Below are positions 1 to 7,300 of a DNA stretch of 7,590 bases, one piece after another. The stretch lies in contig NZ_JBGXYA010000084.1 in NCBI RefSeq assembly GCF_041814905.1, positions 1-7,590 of the forward strand, in the 5' to 3' direction. Made by a program: the position numbers and the translations under genes. The notes under the pieces were generated by a model that worked only from the letters and a program-made list of their open reading frames with translations, had not been told where the DNA came from and made no database searches. The stretch is from Glaesserella sp041814905 (GTDB taxonomy: Bacteria > Pseudomonadota > Gammaproteobacteria > Enterobacterales > Pasteurellaceae). Within the stretch, counting starts at the first letter, position 1. The number at the start of each line of letters is the position of its first letter.

Positions 1-140
1 CCAATGGCGTGCGGACAACCCATATAGTCAAAATAACCATCACGTCCATTTTTCTCAACAACAATCAATCTTGCAATGATTAATAACTTCGCTCCTGCCG
101 TACTATTTTTTAATTCAACTACACTGCCTAACGGTAACAT
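1..140 (-). CDS. DUF4176-like small protein, 5' end only (runs off left edge)
   Basis: Reading leftwards from an ATG at 140-138 there are 46 open codons with no stop before the window edge, so only the N-terminus is seen. It starts MLPLGSVVELKNSTAGAKLL and later has YFDYMGCPHAIG (residues 36-47). The LPLGSVVxLK opening, a hydrophobic IIARLIVVE strand and a YxDYxGCP motif match what I recall of the DUF4176 family. That family consists of small soluble proteins mostly found beside LXG/type VII toxin genes in Gram-positive bacteria; its molecular role is not firmly known to me, and an accessory or adaptor role is inference. A strong ribosome site AGGAG sits 6 bases upstream and overlaps the stop of the membrane-protein gene, so it is almost certainly the third gene of the vgrG operon. 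The family call rests on motif memory from 47 residues; that this is a real gene start is more certain than the family name. Confidence 0.75.
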   Translation of the reverse strand, partial: MLPLGSVVELKNSTAGAKLLIIARLIVVEKNGRDGYFDYMGCPHAI

Positions 141-146
141 TATTTA

Positions 147-151
147 CTCCT
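147..151 (-). promoter_or_regulatory. Ribosome binding site of the DUF4176-like gene
   Basis: The minus strand reads TAGGAGTAAATAATG: a canonical AGGAG with a 6-base spacer to the ATG at 140-138. It overlaps the TAG stop (152-150) of the upstream membrane-protein gene. This placement fixes the start of the downstream gene and suggests coupled translation of the two. Confidence 0.75.
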
Positions 152-548
152 ATCTTAACCAAATGCCATAATTTATAAGCACATTACCTAATATATATAC
201 ATAAGCATAGACTGCAATATAAATATATTTTATTTTACTGTTCTCAAAATCAAAAGGGGTCTTTGTCAGAACACGATTCCAAATAATTTTAATCATACAA
301 ATCATTATAAAATTCATAAAATACACACCGAAATAAATCAAAATTATCATCGACACATCATAATGCCACGATGGCAATGAAAAAAAATACAAATACAATT
401 TACTAATCAATGTATAAAGTATTATGCCAGATAACAAAATAAAAAAAGTCTTATAGAAATATCTGTTATTTCGTGTATAAAAAACTAAGAACGCGATACA
501 TAAACACAGTATATAATTAATCATAATTAAATATAGATTTCCAATCAT
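150..548 (-). CDS. Small polytopic membrane protein, putative immunity protein to the VgrG-borne toxin
   Basis: This is a 132-residue, extremely hydrophobic and aromatic-rich protein with about four predicted membrane segments, at roughly residues 5-25, 32-56, 65-91 and 107-131, separated by short charged loops. I do not recognise a named family. It begins inside the last 32 bases of vgrG in another reading frame and is followed 9 bases later by the DUF4176-like gene. A small gene directly after an extended vgrG is the usual place for an immunity gene, and a multi-span immunity protein would fit a toxin acting on or from the periplasmic side of the inner membrane; that role is inference. The start is uncertain: a GAGGG abuts the first ATG with no spacer, and a second in-frame ATG at 524-522 (residue 9) would leave only 8 bases of overlap. 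Neither has a well-spaced ribosome site, which favours translational coupling to vgrG. Its base composition is far more AT-rich than that of vgrG, suggesting separate acquisition. Confidence 0.75.
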   Translation of the reverse strand: MIGNLYLIMINYILCLCIAFLVFYTRNNRYFYKTFFILLSGIILYTLISKLYLYFFSLPSWHYDVSMIILIYFGVYFMNFIMICMIKIIWNRVLTKTPFDFENSKIKYIYIAVYAYVYILGNVLINYGIWLR

Positions 549-1166
549 CCCTCATTACACCATAGTTAACATCTACCTCTAAATCACCTTTTAAACCAAG
601 TAATATAGCAAGCTCTCCGCTAACTCCGACTGTTGCAACTTCTTTATTTAAATCAATCAAAGTCTTTCCGCCCAAATCTCCACCAACAGAACCCGCACTA
701 CCGCCGAAACTTCCGCGAGCATTCAGGTATCGACTGTTTAACTCACCTTTGGCTTCAGCCTCGACCAGTGAAGCCTTGGCTTTAAGATTAATCTCACCAC
801 CATAAATATTATCTCTTCCACCGTATACTTTTGCAGTAGCCTCACCGCCGGCAGAACCTAATTTCCCTTCCAGGCTTCCACCTGCACCTAAATTTTTATC
901 TCCCAGTTGTGCATTTACGGCTGCACTAGTAAAGACCCCTTCCGCTTTGGCAGAAATTCCGTTGTTGTTATCAAAATGCCCATCTGCAGCAAGTATCTTC
1001 GCTTTAAACCCTGCATTTTTTCCTTCAATAGACATATCCAGCATTTTCACTGAGGCGTTTCCATTTCCATAACTCGCCGTAAAAGCGGTTGCTTTGGAAT
1101 TAATGCCGTTTTGATTATTATGGATATAACCGTCTGGAGAAGCATTGCGGGTTAACGTCCAAACTT
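517..1166 (-). other. C-terminal toxin-like extension of VgrG (about 216 residues)
   Basis: After the needle, a linker of mostly G and S (encoded at about 1168-1245) leads to a domain rich in G, A, K, E and N. It has alternating small/polar and hydrophobic residues, for example KAEGVFTSAAVNAQLG, INLKAKASLVEAEAKGELN and GSFGGSAGSVGGDLGGK, and ends VSGELAILLGLKGDLEVDV. The pattern suggests repeated amphipathic beta strands or glycine-zipper-like segments. I see no cysteine and no recognisable nuclease, peptidase, lipase or ADP-ribosyltransferase motif. Similar Gly/Ala-alternating domains occur, from memory, at the ends of some Gram-positive LXG polymorphic toxins. With a four-span membrane protein encoded next to it, a membrane-acting (pore-forming) toxin is the simplest inference. 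It could alternatively be a structural or effector-docking tail. Confidence 0.55.
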
Positions 1167-3558
1167 GTGAATCCCCGCCTTCTCCTCCGCCGGCACCTCC
1201 GCTACCACCGGCAGCGCCACTTCCTCCACTTATTTGACCGCTTTCGCTTGGGGGAGCGTCGACGGACGGATTTAAATGAACTTCGCCACCGTTGATTTGA
1301 ATCTCTTTACCTTGGATATCGATTTTTCCGCCGTTAAATAGCGTAATTTTGGCACCGGCCGTTTCTAAAATAATATTGCTGCTTAATGATTCAAAGGTGA
1401 TATCTCCTTGTACCAATAATCGGTATTCCGCCCCGATAGAGGCAGAGGAATTTTTTAGAATCGTCGTGCTTTCATCGGCAATTACTTCTTTATAACGGTT
1501 TTTAACTACCGTAACTACCTGATTCCCCATTACTACTTCAGAATGGTTACCTTTCACGTTGGTACTGCGGTTATTCAATACTTTGGTATTCATATCCCGT
1601 TGGGCGTGGAGATTTAAACGTTGTCCGTTGGTGGAATCGTCCATCATAATGCCGTTATAGCCGCCGCCTTTATGGGTTTGAGACATCAAATCCATCTGCG
1701 GTTTAGCATTCGGAAAGCCGGCAGGTAACGGCATATTGGCATGATAAGTTCTACCGGTCACAATCGGCTGGTCAGGGTCACCCTCTAAAAAGTCCACGAC
1801 AATTTCATGTCCGACGCGCGGGATCGCCATCATTCCCCAGCCTTTCCCCGCCCAAGGTTGAGTAACTCGAATCCAGCATGAACTGTGGTCGTTATATTGA
1901 CCTTCTCTGTCCCATAAGAATTGTAGGCGGATACGCCCATATTTATCGGTATAAATTTCTTCTCCCGGCGGACCTGTAACAATAGCAACTTGCGGACCGT
2001 CAACACGAGGTTTGGTTTGTTGTTGAGGTCGCCACGTTTGGACCCGCGGAATAAATTCAAACCGGTTTGTGAGGGTTGTTGCGTTGTCACCGGCTTCAAG
2101 CTCGGAAGACTGTGGTTGTTGCCCTTCATATACAATACCGGTGAGCTGCCAAAATGTATTGAGACTCTCGTTAGGGTGGTTGTATAAACGGAATAATCGT
2201 CCGATTTGTAGTTCAGGGCTGTTACTTTCACCCCAACCCAGATGGGCATCTTGTCTTAAGCCGTCTAAACGGTATTGCGTATATTGTTTTCCTCGACTGT
2301 CTTTAAACCGTCCGGGGAAATCATAGTGTTCGTAGCCGGTCCGCTGGTGTTCGGCATCGTTGGCAGACGCATGAAATTGTGCCGACCAATTCGGTTTTTT
2401 AAATGTATAGTCTTTCAGGCTGGCTTCAGACGGACGAACCCGTTCGCTACGGTTAAAAGTGGTAATCCCTTTTTCCTGTAATTGTGCATTCTTATTTAAA
2501 TTGTAAGGGATAAGCAGTGCTTGTTCGGTATTTAAAGTTTCCGCATCATCACTGAAAATCAAGCGATGTTGTCCGTCATGTTGCTCAAAGTAATAAAAAA
2601 TCCCTTCCTCTGCGGTGATACGTTGCAAAAATTCAAAATCCGTTTCCTGATATTGAACACAAAACTCTCGAGCGGAATGCGGTTGGCGTAATACAAATGC
2701 GTAATCGGCAACATTATTTTCGTCTAACAGGGTAGAGAGAATGGTTTGAATATCTTTTTGCTGAAAAATACGGGAATTATGACGTAAGGTCGCCCGCCAT
2801 AAATCCGGATAGATCTTTAATCGGTAATGGGTTAGGCGGAATCCGCTGTCGCCTTGCTCAAAATCCGCAACCATACCTGCAATGGTTTGCTGCTGCGTAC
2901 CGTCTTGCCAAACGGTTAATATGGCACGATTATCCAATACCATCGCCGGAACAATAGCTGAATCTGCACTACTCAGTGTGATATCCAAACGATATAAATC
3001 GTTATAACGAGAATTTAAGCGGAACTCAATTACGGAAAAGAGCGTTGGGGAGAGTCCTTCGATTTCTAAGGTGAATTGTAAACCGCTTGGTGATCGTTTA
3101 AATAATGCGGTAAGCATATCTAACGGTGAACTGAATTCCGATGGGACTCCGCCGGTAAGAGCAGAAGATGATATTGGTTTGATTGCTTGTGAGATTTTTT
3201 GTACGCGGTGAATCACATCTTTTGCGACCGCAACAGCTTGAGTTGCTTGTGAAACAACCTGCTGAGCTTTAGCTGCTTGTGCTGCCAGTTTCTCATTGCC
3301 GAGTAAATCGGTTACAGAACTCACTCCGCCGGCAAGTGAAGCCGCAGAAGATAAATTAACACCTTGTTGAGCGAATTGTTTTACAGCATTCAATGCATTT
3401 GTACCGGTTGAAACGGCATTGGTTGCTTGAGAAATTTTACGCTGTGCCTTTTGAACCTGATCGCTTAAATTATCAGCGCCTACAATATCAGCGACATTGC
3501 CGGCTTGTTCAGTGACTTGAGCTAAATTATTTACATTAGATAAAAGGTCTTTTACCAT
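517..3558 (-). CDS. vgrG: VgrG spike protein with duplicated N-terminal extension and C-terminal toxin-like domain
   Basis: The product is the T6SS spike protein, which trimerises at the tip of the Hcp tube and delivers effectors. It has 1013 residues, whereas plain VgrGs are usually about 600-750. Order of parts: residues 1-158, an Ala/Gln-rich helical extension with an internal duplication; about 159-520, the gp27/gp44-like base, starting GLQFTLEIEGL and containing the EYHxTDFEF-type stretch seen here as YQETDFEFLQRITAEEGIFY; about 528-605, the gp5 OB-fold (DKYGRIRLQFLWD, SCWIRVTQPWAGKGWG, PRVGHEIVVDFLEGDPDQPI); about 620-770, a beta-helical needle with DUF2345-like repeats ending in GKIDIQGKEIQINGG; about 771-797, a glycine/serine linker; and about 798-1013, a C-terminal extension. 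The ATG at 3558-3556 has an AAGGT ribosome site 8 bases upstream. It is divergent from the Eag/PAAR-Rhs pair and its 3' end overlaps the small membrane-protein gene. This makes it a probable evolved VgrG; the toxic activity itself is inferred. Confidence 0.95.
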   Translation of the reverse strand: MVKDLLSNVNNLAQVTEQAGNVADIVGADNLSDQVQKAQRKISQATNAVSTGTNALNAVKQFAQQGVNLSSAASLAGGVSSVTDLLGNEKLAAQAAKAQQVVSQATQAVAVAKDVIHRVQKISQAIKPISSSALTGGVPSEFSSPLDMLTALFKRSPSGLQFTLEIEGLSPTLFSVIEFRLNSRYNDLYRLDITLSSADSAIVPAMVLDNRAILTVWQDGTQQQTIAGMVADFEQGDSGFRLTHYRLKIYPDLWRATLRHNSRIFQQKDIQTILSTLLDENNVADYAFVLRQPHSAREFCVQYQETDFEFLQRITAEEGIFYYFEQHDGQHRLIFSDDAETLNTEQALLIPYNLNKNAQLQEKGITTFNRSERVRPSEASLKDYTFKKPNWSAQFHASANDAEHQRTGYEHYDFPGRFKDSRGKQYTQYRLDGLRQDAHLGWGESNSPELQIGRLFRLYNHPNESLNTFWQLTGIVYEGQQPQSSELEAGDNATTLTNRFEFIPRVQTWRPQQQTKPRVDGPQVAIVTGPPGEEIYTDKYGRIRLQFLWDREGQYNDHSSCWIRVTQPWAGKGWGMMAIPRVGHEIVVDFLEGDPDQPIVTGRTYHANMPLPAGFPNAKPQMDLMSQTHKGGGYNGIMMDDSTNGQRLNLHAQRDMNTKVLNNRSTNVKGNHSEVVMGNQVVTVVKNRYKEVIADESTTILKNSSASIGAEYRLLVQGDITFESLSSNIILETAGAKITLFNGGKIDIQGKEIQINGGEVHLNPSVDAPPSESGQISGGSGAAGGSGGAGGGEGGDSQVWTLTRNASPDGYIHNNQNGINSKATAFTASYGNGNASVKMLDMSIEGKNAGFKAKILAADGHFDNNNGISAKAEGVFTSAAVNAQLGDKNLGAGGSLEGKLGSAGGEATAKVYGGRDNIYGGEINLKAKASLVEAEAKGELNSRYLNARGSFGGSAGSVGGDLGGKTLIDLNKEVATVGVSGELAILLGLKGDLEVDVNYGVMRDDWKSIFNYD
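3232..3495 (-). repeat. Internal duplication in the VgrG N-terminal extension
   Basis: Residues 22-49 (VADIVGADNL... to SQATNAV) and 82-109 (VTDLLGNEKL... to SQATQAV) align without gaps at an offset of exactly 60 residues, with 14 of 28 identities by eye, including the shared KAQ and SQAT blocks. The DNA copies are 3412-3495 and 3232-3315. Each copy looks like an amphipathic, Ala/Gln-rich helix likely to form a coiled coil. The extension precedes the normal VgrG start (about residue 159), a position not required for spike assembly. Confidence 0.65.
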
Positions 3559-3566
3559 CGGAATCT

Positions 3567-3571
3567 ACCTT
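3567..3571 (-). promoter_or_regulatory. Ribosome binding site of vgrG
   Basis: The minus strand reads AAGGTAGATTCCGATG, an AAGGT core with an 8-base spacer to the ATG at 3558-3556. It supports this start, and therefore that the long N-terminal extension is really translated. Confidence 0.6.
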
Positions 3572-3767
3572 ATATACTTATAATAGGAGCGGTTGATATT
3601 AACTTAACAATAATAGAATAACATAACTTTGGTTAGAAAAAGAAAAGTTTAGTTTGCAAATTTTGTATAAGAATATTGTAAAAAACATCTATTTACAGGA
3701 TACTTAGTATTATTTTAAGCGAAAAGCCATTAAATAATATTAATAGCCAATAATATAAACATCCATA

Positions 3768-3801
3768 TTAATCCCGAGAATATCCGCATTAAACGGATTA
3801 A
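3768..3801 (+). promoter_or_regulatory. Inverted repeat in the 5' leader of the Eag chaperone gene
   Basis: TTAATCC (3768-3774) is the exact reverse complement of GGATTAA (3795-3801), and nested inside is ATCCG (3782-3786) paired with CGGAT (3794-3798). The two stems are mutually exclusive because they share the right arm. The structure lies 17 bases before the ATG at 3819, so it could be a weak hairpin in the leader or an operator. There is no T tract, so it is not a terminator. It may be chance in AT-rich DNA. Confidence 0.25.
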
Positions 3802-3818
3802 GCTAACTTGAGACAACT

Positions 3819-4256
3819 ATGACAACACATCAATATCACTTCAATGAAGGCACAATCACCTTGCCGGTATCGTGGCAAGACCAATCGATGAATGTATTTG
3901 TATTACCGGACGACAGCGGAATCAATTTAGTGATTAACCGAGTTGCGGTGCCGGTGGGGATGGGGGAGGAGGAATATTACCATCAGGTGATTCACCAATT
4001 TCAGGATAATTTAAAACATTATCGCGAGATATCCCAAGAGGTCGTGCAATTAGATAATAAGCCGGCGCATTTATTGGAATATCAATGGCAAACGCCGGAG
4101 GGGATAATGTATCAATGTACGTTATTGCAAATTCGCGGTCATTTATTACTGACCTTTACATATACGGCAAATACGCCGTTTACGAAAAAGCAACGTCAGG
4201 CGATGTTGGAGATTATTTATACGTTTAAATCGACGGCGGATAATTTAAACGCCTGA
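3819..4256 (+). CDS. DcrB/DUF1795-family protein, Eag-type T6SS effector chaperone
   Basis: This 145-residue protein has no signal peptide. It has the features of DUF1795/DcrB proteins: an N-terminal YHFNEGTITLPVSWQDQSMN strand with the conserved LP-W/D element, an INLVINR strand, a helical stretch around EEYYHQVIHQFQDNL, then HLLLTFTYTA and a C-terminal helix ending ...IIYTFK. In the T6SS, Eag chaperones of this family bind the N-terminal transmembrane helices of prePAAR effectors in the producing cell, keep them soluble and help load them onto VgrG. The location supports that role: it ends 44 bases before a PAAR-Rhs gene whose product has exactly such a prePAAR motif and hydrophobic segment. 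Its length is typical of the family. The ribosome site is weak (TTGAGA about 8 bases before the ATG). Free-standing DcrB is usually a lipoprotein; the lack of a lipobox here argues for the cytoplasmic chaperone type. Confidence 0.87.
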   Translation: MTTHQYHFNEGTITLPVSWQDQSMNVFVLPDDSGINLVINRVAVPVGMGEEEYYHQVIHQFQDNLKHYREISQEVVQLDNKPAHLLEYQWQTPEGIMYQCTLLQIRGHLLLTFTYTANTPFTKKQRQAMLEIIYTFKSTADNLNA

Positions 4257-4300
4257 TGATATAATGATTTTAAAGAGAATAAGAAGAGACGGTTTTCGTT

Positions 4301-7300
4301 ATGGCAGAATCCCCAGATATCGTAGCGCGCATCACCCAAAATATAAATGCGTTCCAATATTCAAAAGTGCACATTACCGGTCCGTTGGAGGTTGTTACAC
4401 CGGCTGCCCGGGTGGATGATATCATCAATCACACGAGTTTTTGGTCGGCGCTAGCCGGAGCGGTGGTAGGAGCGGTGGTGACAGCCGGTATTTTTGCGCT
4501 TGCGGCGGCGGGAGTTGCGGCGGTGGGGATTACCGGCGGATTAGCGGGTCCGATAGTGGCTGCGGCAGTGGGCGCCTTGGCGACGTTTGCGCTGTCGGGC
4601 GGGATATCACAGATAAGCGGTGCGGTCACAAAATTTGTGGATGAGGCGATAGGAGGAGAGCCGAGCGGGCCGATAATCAAAGGTTCGACAGACGTTTATG
4701 TGAACGGTAAACCGTTAGCGATGGCGGATTTAGAATTAAGTGTCGGTTGTACGCGTCATTCCCCACCGCCGAAGATAGCGCAGGGGAGCGAGACGGTATC
4801 GGTGAATAACAAGCCGGTGGCACGTAAAGGGGATAAGACGGAATGTAGCGCGACGATAGCGGAAGGTTCGCCGAACGTATTTATCGGTTCGGGGCAGGGG
4901 ACTTACGTCGAGATGAAAAGCGAGTTTACCGGTTTTCAACGTGCGTTATTGTTTGCGGTGGAGTTTGTAATTCCGCCGACGGCGATATTTGGTAAGGGGA
5001 TTGCGAAGGGGCTGGCGAAGGTCGGGAAGGCATTAGTAACGAAAGGTCCTCGCGTCAGTGCGGCAATTGCCGCCAGAATGGCGGGCAGGGCGGCGAAAGG
5101 ATTGGCTACCGGAGCAGCCCGTAAAGCACAAAGCGTGGCGAAGGCGGCGAGAGCGGTGAGCAGGGGAGCTGCCAAAGGAGCAAAAGCGGTCGGTCGTGGT
5201 GTTGCTAAAGGCGCAAAAACGGTAGGAAAAGGGATTGGAAAAGGCGCTAAGCAAGCCGGCAAAATTGCGCGCGGTAAAACCTTAGGTTGTGCCAAATGTG
5301 CTTTTAAAAATAACAAAGGCATAAAACGCTTTACCGAAGCGGCGAAAAAGTTTGTTAAAGGCGACCCGATAGATGTTTTAAGCGGTCATATCGTTGAACA
5401 ACGCACCGATTTCACTCTCGGTCAAACATTACCGCTGTCATTTATCCGTACCTGGTCTCGTCATAAAGACGAACAACAATCCGAAGGCTTGTGCGGACGT
5501 TTCTGGACGGACAACTTCTCCGAATATGCCGAAGTGTCCGACAACGGGCGGCACGTCAAAATTGCGACTTTTGAAGGCACTTATTTACGCTTTGCCTTGC
5601 CGCAAGGCGGTGCGGAATCGTTCAATCCCGACCACCCGAACTACGCACTGATTCGCCATCGCGAATATTTCGAGTTGTTTAATCGCGACACGCGTATTTC
5701 CAAACTCTTTTATTTTATTGAAACCGCGGAAATTGATGATGCCGATGCCGAATCGGCATCCGAATCCGAATCCGATTTGACTTTTCCGCCGATACCTGAC
5801 GGACGCTATTTAATCTCCGCTTGGTTGGATACTTTTGATAATGCGGTACAGTTCCACTATAACGCACAGTCGTGGTTGGAATCGGTGTCGCACACCGACG
5901 GCATTATTCTCACCTTAACCTACCAAGGCGATTGGTTGCACCAAATCACCCGGGTGGACAATGGTCAGCAACAGGTGTTGGTAACGTATACTCAAGACGA
6001 ACACGGACACCTTATCGAATCCGACGCCTTGTTGGATTATCACCTGTTTTACCGTTACGACAGCCGTTCCAATCTGACCCGCTGGGCGGATAATGATAAA
6101 ACGTGGGTGGATTATCATTATGACGAACAGGGCAGAGTGATTCACAGCATCGGCGCGGACGGGTTTTATCCGGTGTGGTTTGAGTACGGTGAAAATCAAA
6201 CCCGCGTACGCGACGGCAAGGGCAATGTCACCGTCACCGTATACGACTACGACCCGCATATCATGAAACCGCTTGTTATCACCTCGCCAAGCGGCAGACA
6301 AACCCGTTTTGCCTACGACCGTTACGGCAATTTGCTTACTCAAACCTTTGCCGACGGTTCGCAGGTGAGTTTTGATTACTTAGAGCAAACCGGCTTAGTC
6401 ACAAGCTTTACCGACCCGTCGGGCGAACGTTGGCAGTACGGCTATGATGATAACGAACAACTGATTCGGATTGAAGACCCGATTGGGCGGGTGTGGCAGG
6501 CTGCTGAGCACAAAACCGATTCGCAAACCACCGCACTGTTTACCGCTCCGGACGGCAGTCAAACGGAATTTATCCGCAATGAATACGGTTTATTAACCCA
6601 AATTATTCGCAAAAATCACGGCGAAACGGGCCGCTTGCAGACGGCATTTTACCGTTACGACCCGCGTCACCGCTTGATTGAAAGCCAAGACGCCGAACAA
6701 CGCCGCATTCAACTGTCTTATAATGCGGAAGACCAAGTCAACCAACTGAAAACCGCGAACGGTCATTTTTGGCATTACGGTTACAACGCACATGCCAAAC
6801 TAACCAACACCGCGCGCCCGAACCAAAGTTCGGAAACCCACATCTACGACCGTCACGGCAACCTCACCAAATACACCGACGCCAACGGTGTCGTATGGCA
6901 ATTAAAATACGGTGCCTTTGATTTGCTGATGGAAAAAATTGACGGTGAAGGTAACCGTTGGCAATACGCTTATGACAAAGACAGCTTAAAACTCCAAGAA
7001 GTCACCAACCCGAAAGGCGAACGTTACACTTACACTTTCAATGCCGACGGGCAGGTCGAAACTGAAACCGACTTTGCCGGTAATGTATGGCAGTATGCTT
7101 ATAACGAACTCGGTCAATTACATCAATTGACCGACGGTGAAGGCGACAACGCCTATTACCATTACGAGACAAGCGGTCAGTTAAGCGAATTAATTTGCAA
7201 AGATAACCGCTATACCTACACTTACGACAAGGTCGGACGCGTCACCCAAATTCAATCCATCGACAGCACCTTGACCTATCGTTACGACGTCAACGACCGC

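Larger units (their letters stand above)
3559..3818. promoter_or_regulatory. Divergent AT-rich intergenic region, presumed promoters for both operons
   Basis: These 260 bases separate the divergent vgrG and Eag/Rhs groups, so each must have a promoter here or very close by. Composition is strongly A+T. On the minus strand TATTATAAG near 3579-3587 resembles a -10 element, with TTGTTA about 19 bases further upstream, a long spacer. On the plus strand TTTACA (3692-3697) and TAATAT in the mid-3730s are candidate elements, but no pair has good spacing. There are imperfect AGCCA(T/A)TAA-type direct repeats between about 3725 and 3757. No open frame of note and no RNA gene is recognised. Specific promoter positions are not supported; only the regional role is. 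Confidence 0.5.

Noticed and set aside
1168..1245. Gly/Ser tract as a phase-variable simple repeat
   Set aside because: The codons are mixed (GGC, GGT, GGA, AGT) with no perfect repeated unit, so slippage is unlikely; it is simply a flexible linker.
1830..2249. 139-codon minus-strand frame inside vgrG
   Set aside because: It lies in another frame across the conserved gp5 OB region of VgrG; the translation has no recognisable domain and no ribosome site was evident.
3725..3757. Short direct repeats as a CRISPR or iteron array
   Set aside because: There are only two imperfect copies in AT-rich DNA, with no regular spacers or third copy.
4257..4300. Possible terminator or promoter between the Eag and Rhs genes
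   Set aside because: The 44 bases show no stem followed by a T tract and no paired promoter elements; the two genes look co-transcribed.
4936..5322. 128-codon minus-strand frame rich in Ala/Pro/Leu
   Set aside because: It is the antisense shadow of the Lys/Gly/Ala-rich linker; the low-complexity composition is a direct result of the repeats on the coding strand.
5915..6343. 142-codon minus-strand frame with hydrophobic stretches
   Set aside because: Antisense to well-conserved YD repeats of the Rhs shell, so it is most likely a codon-bias shadow.
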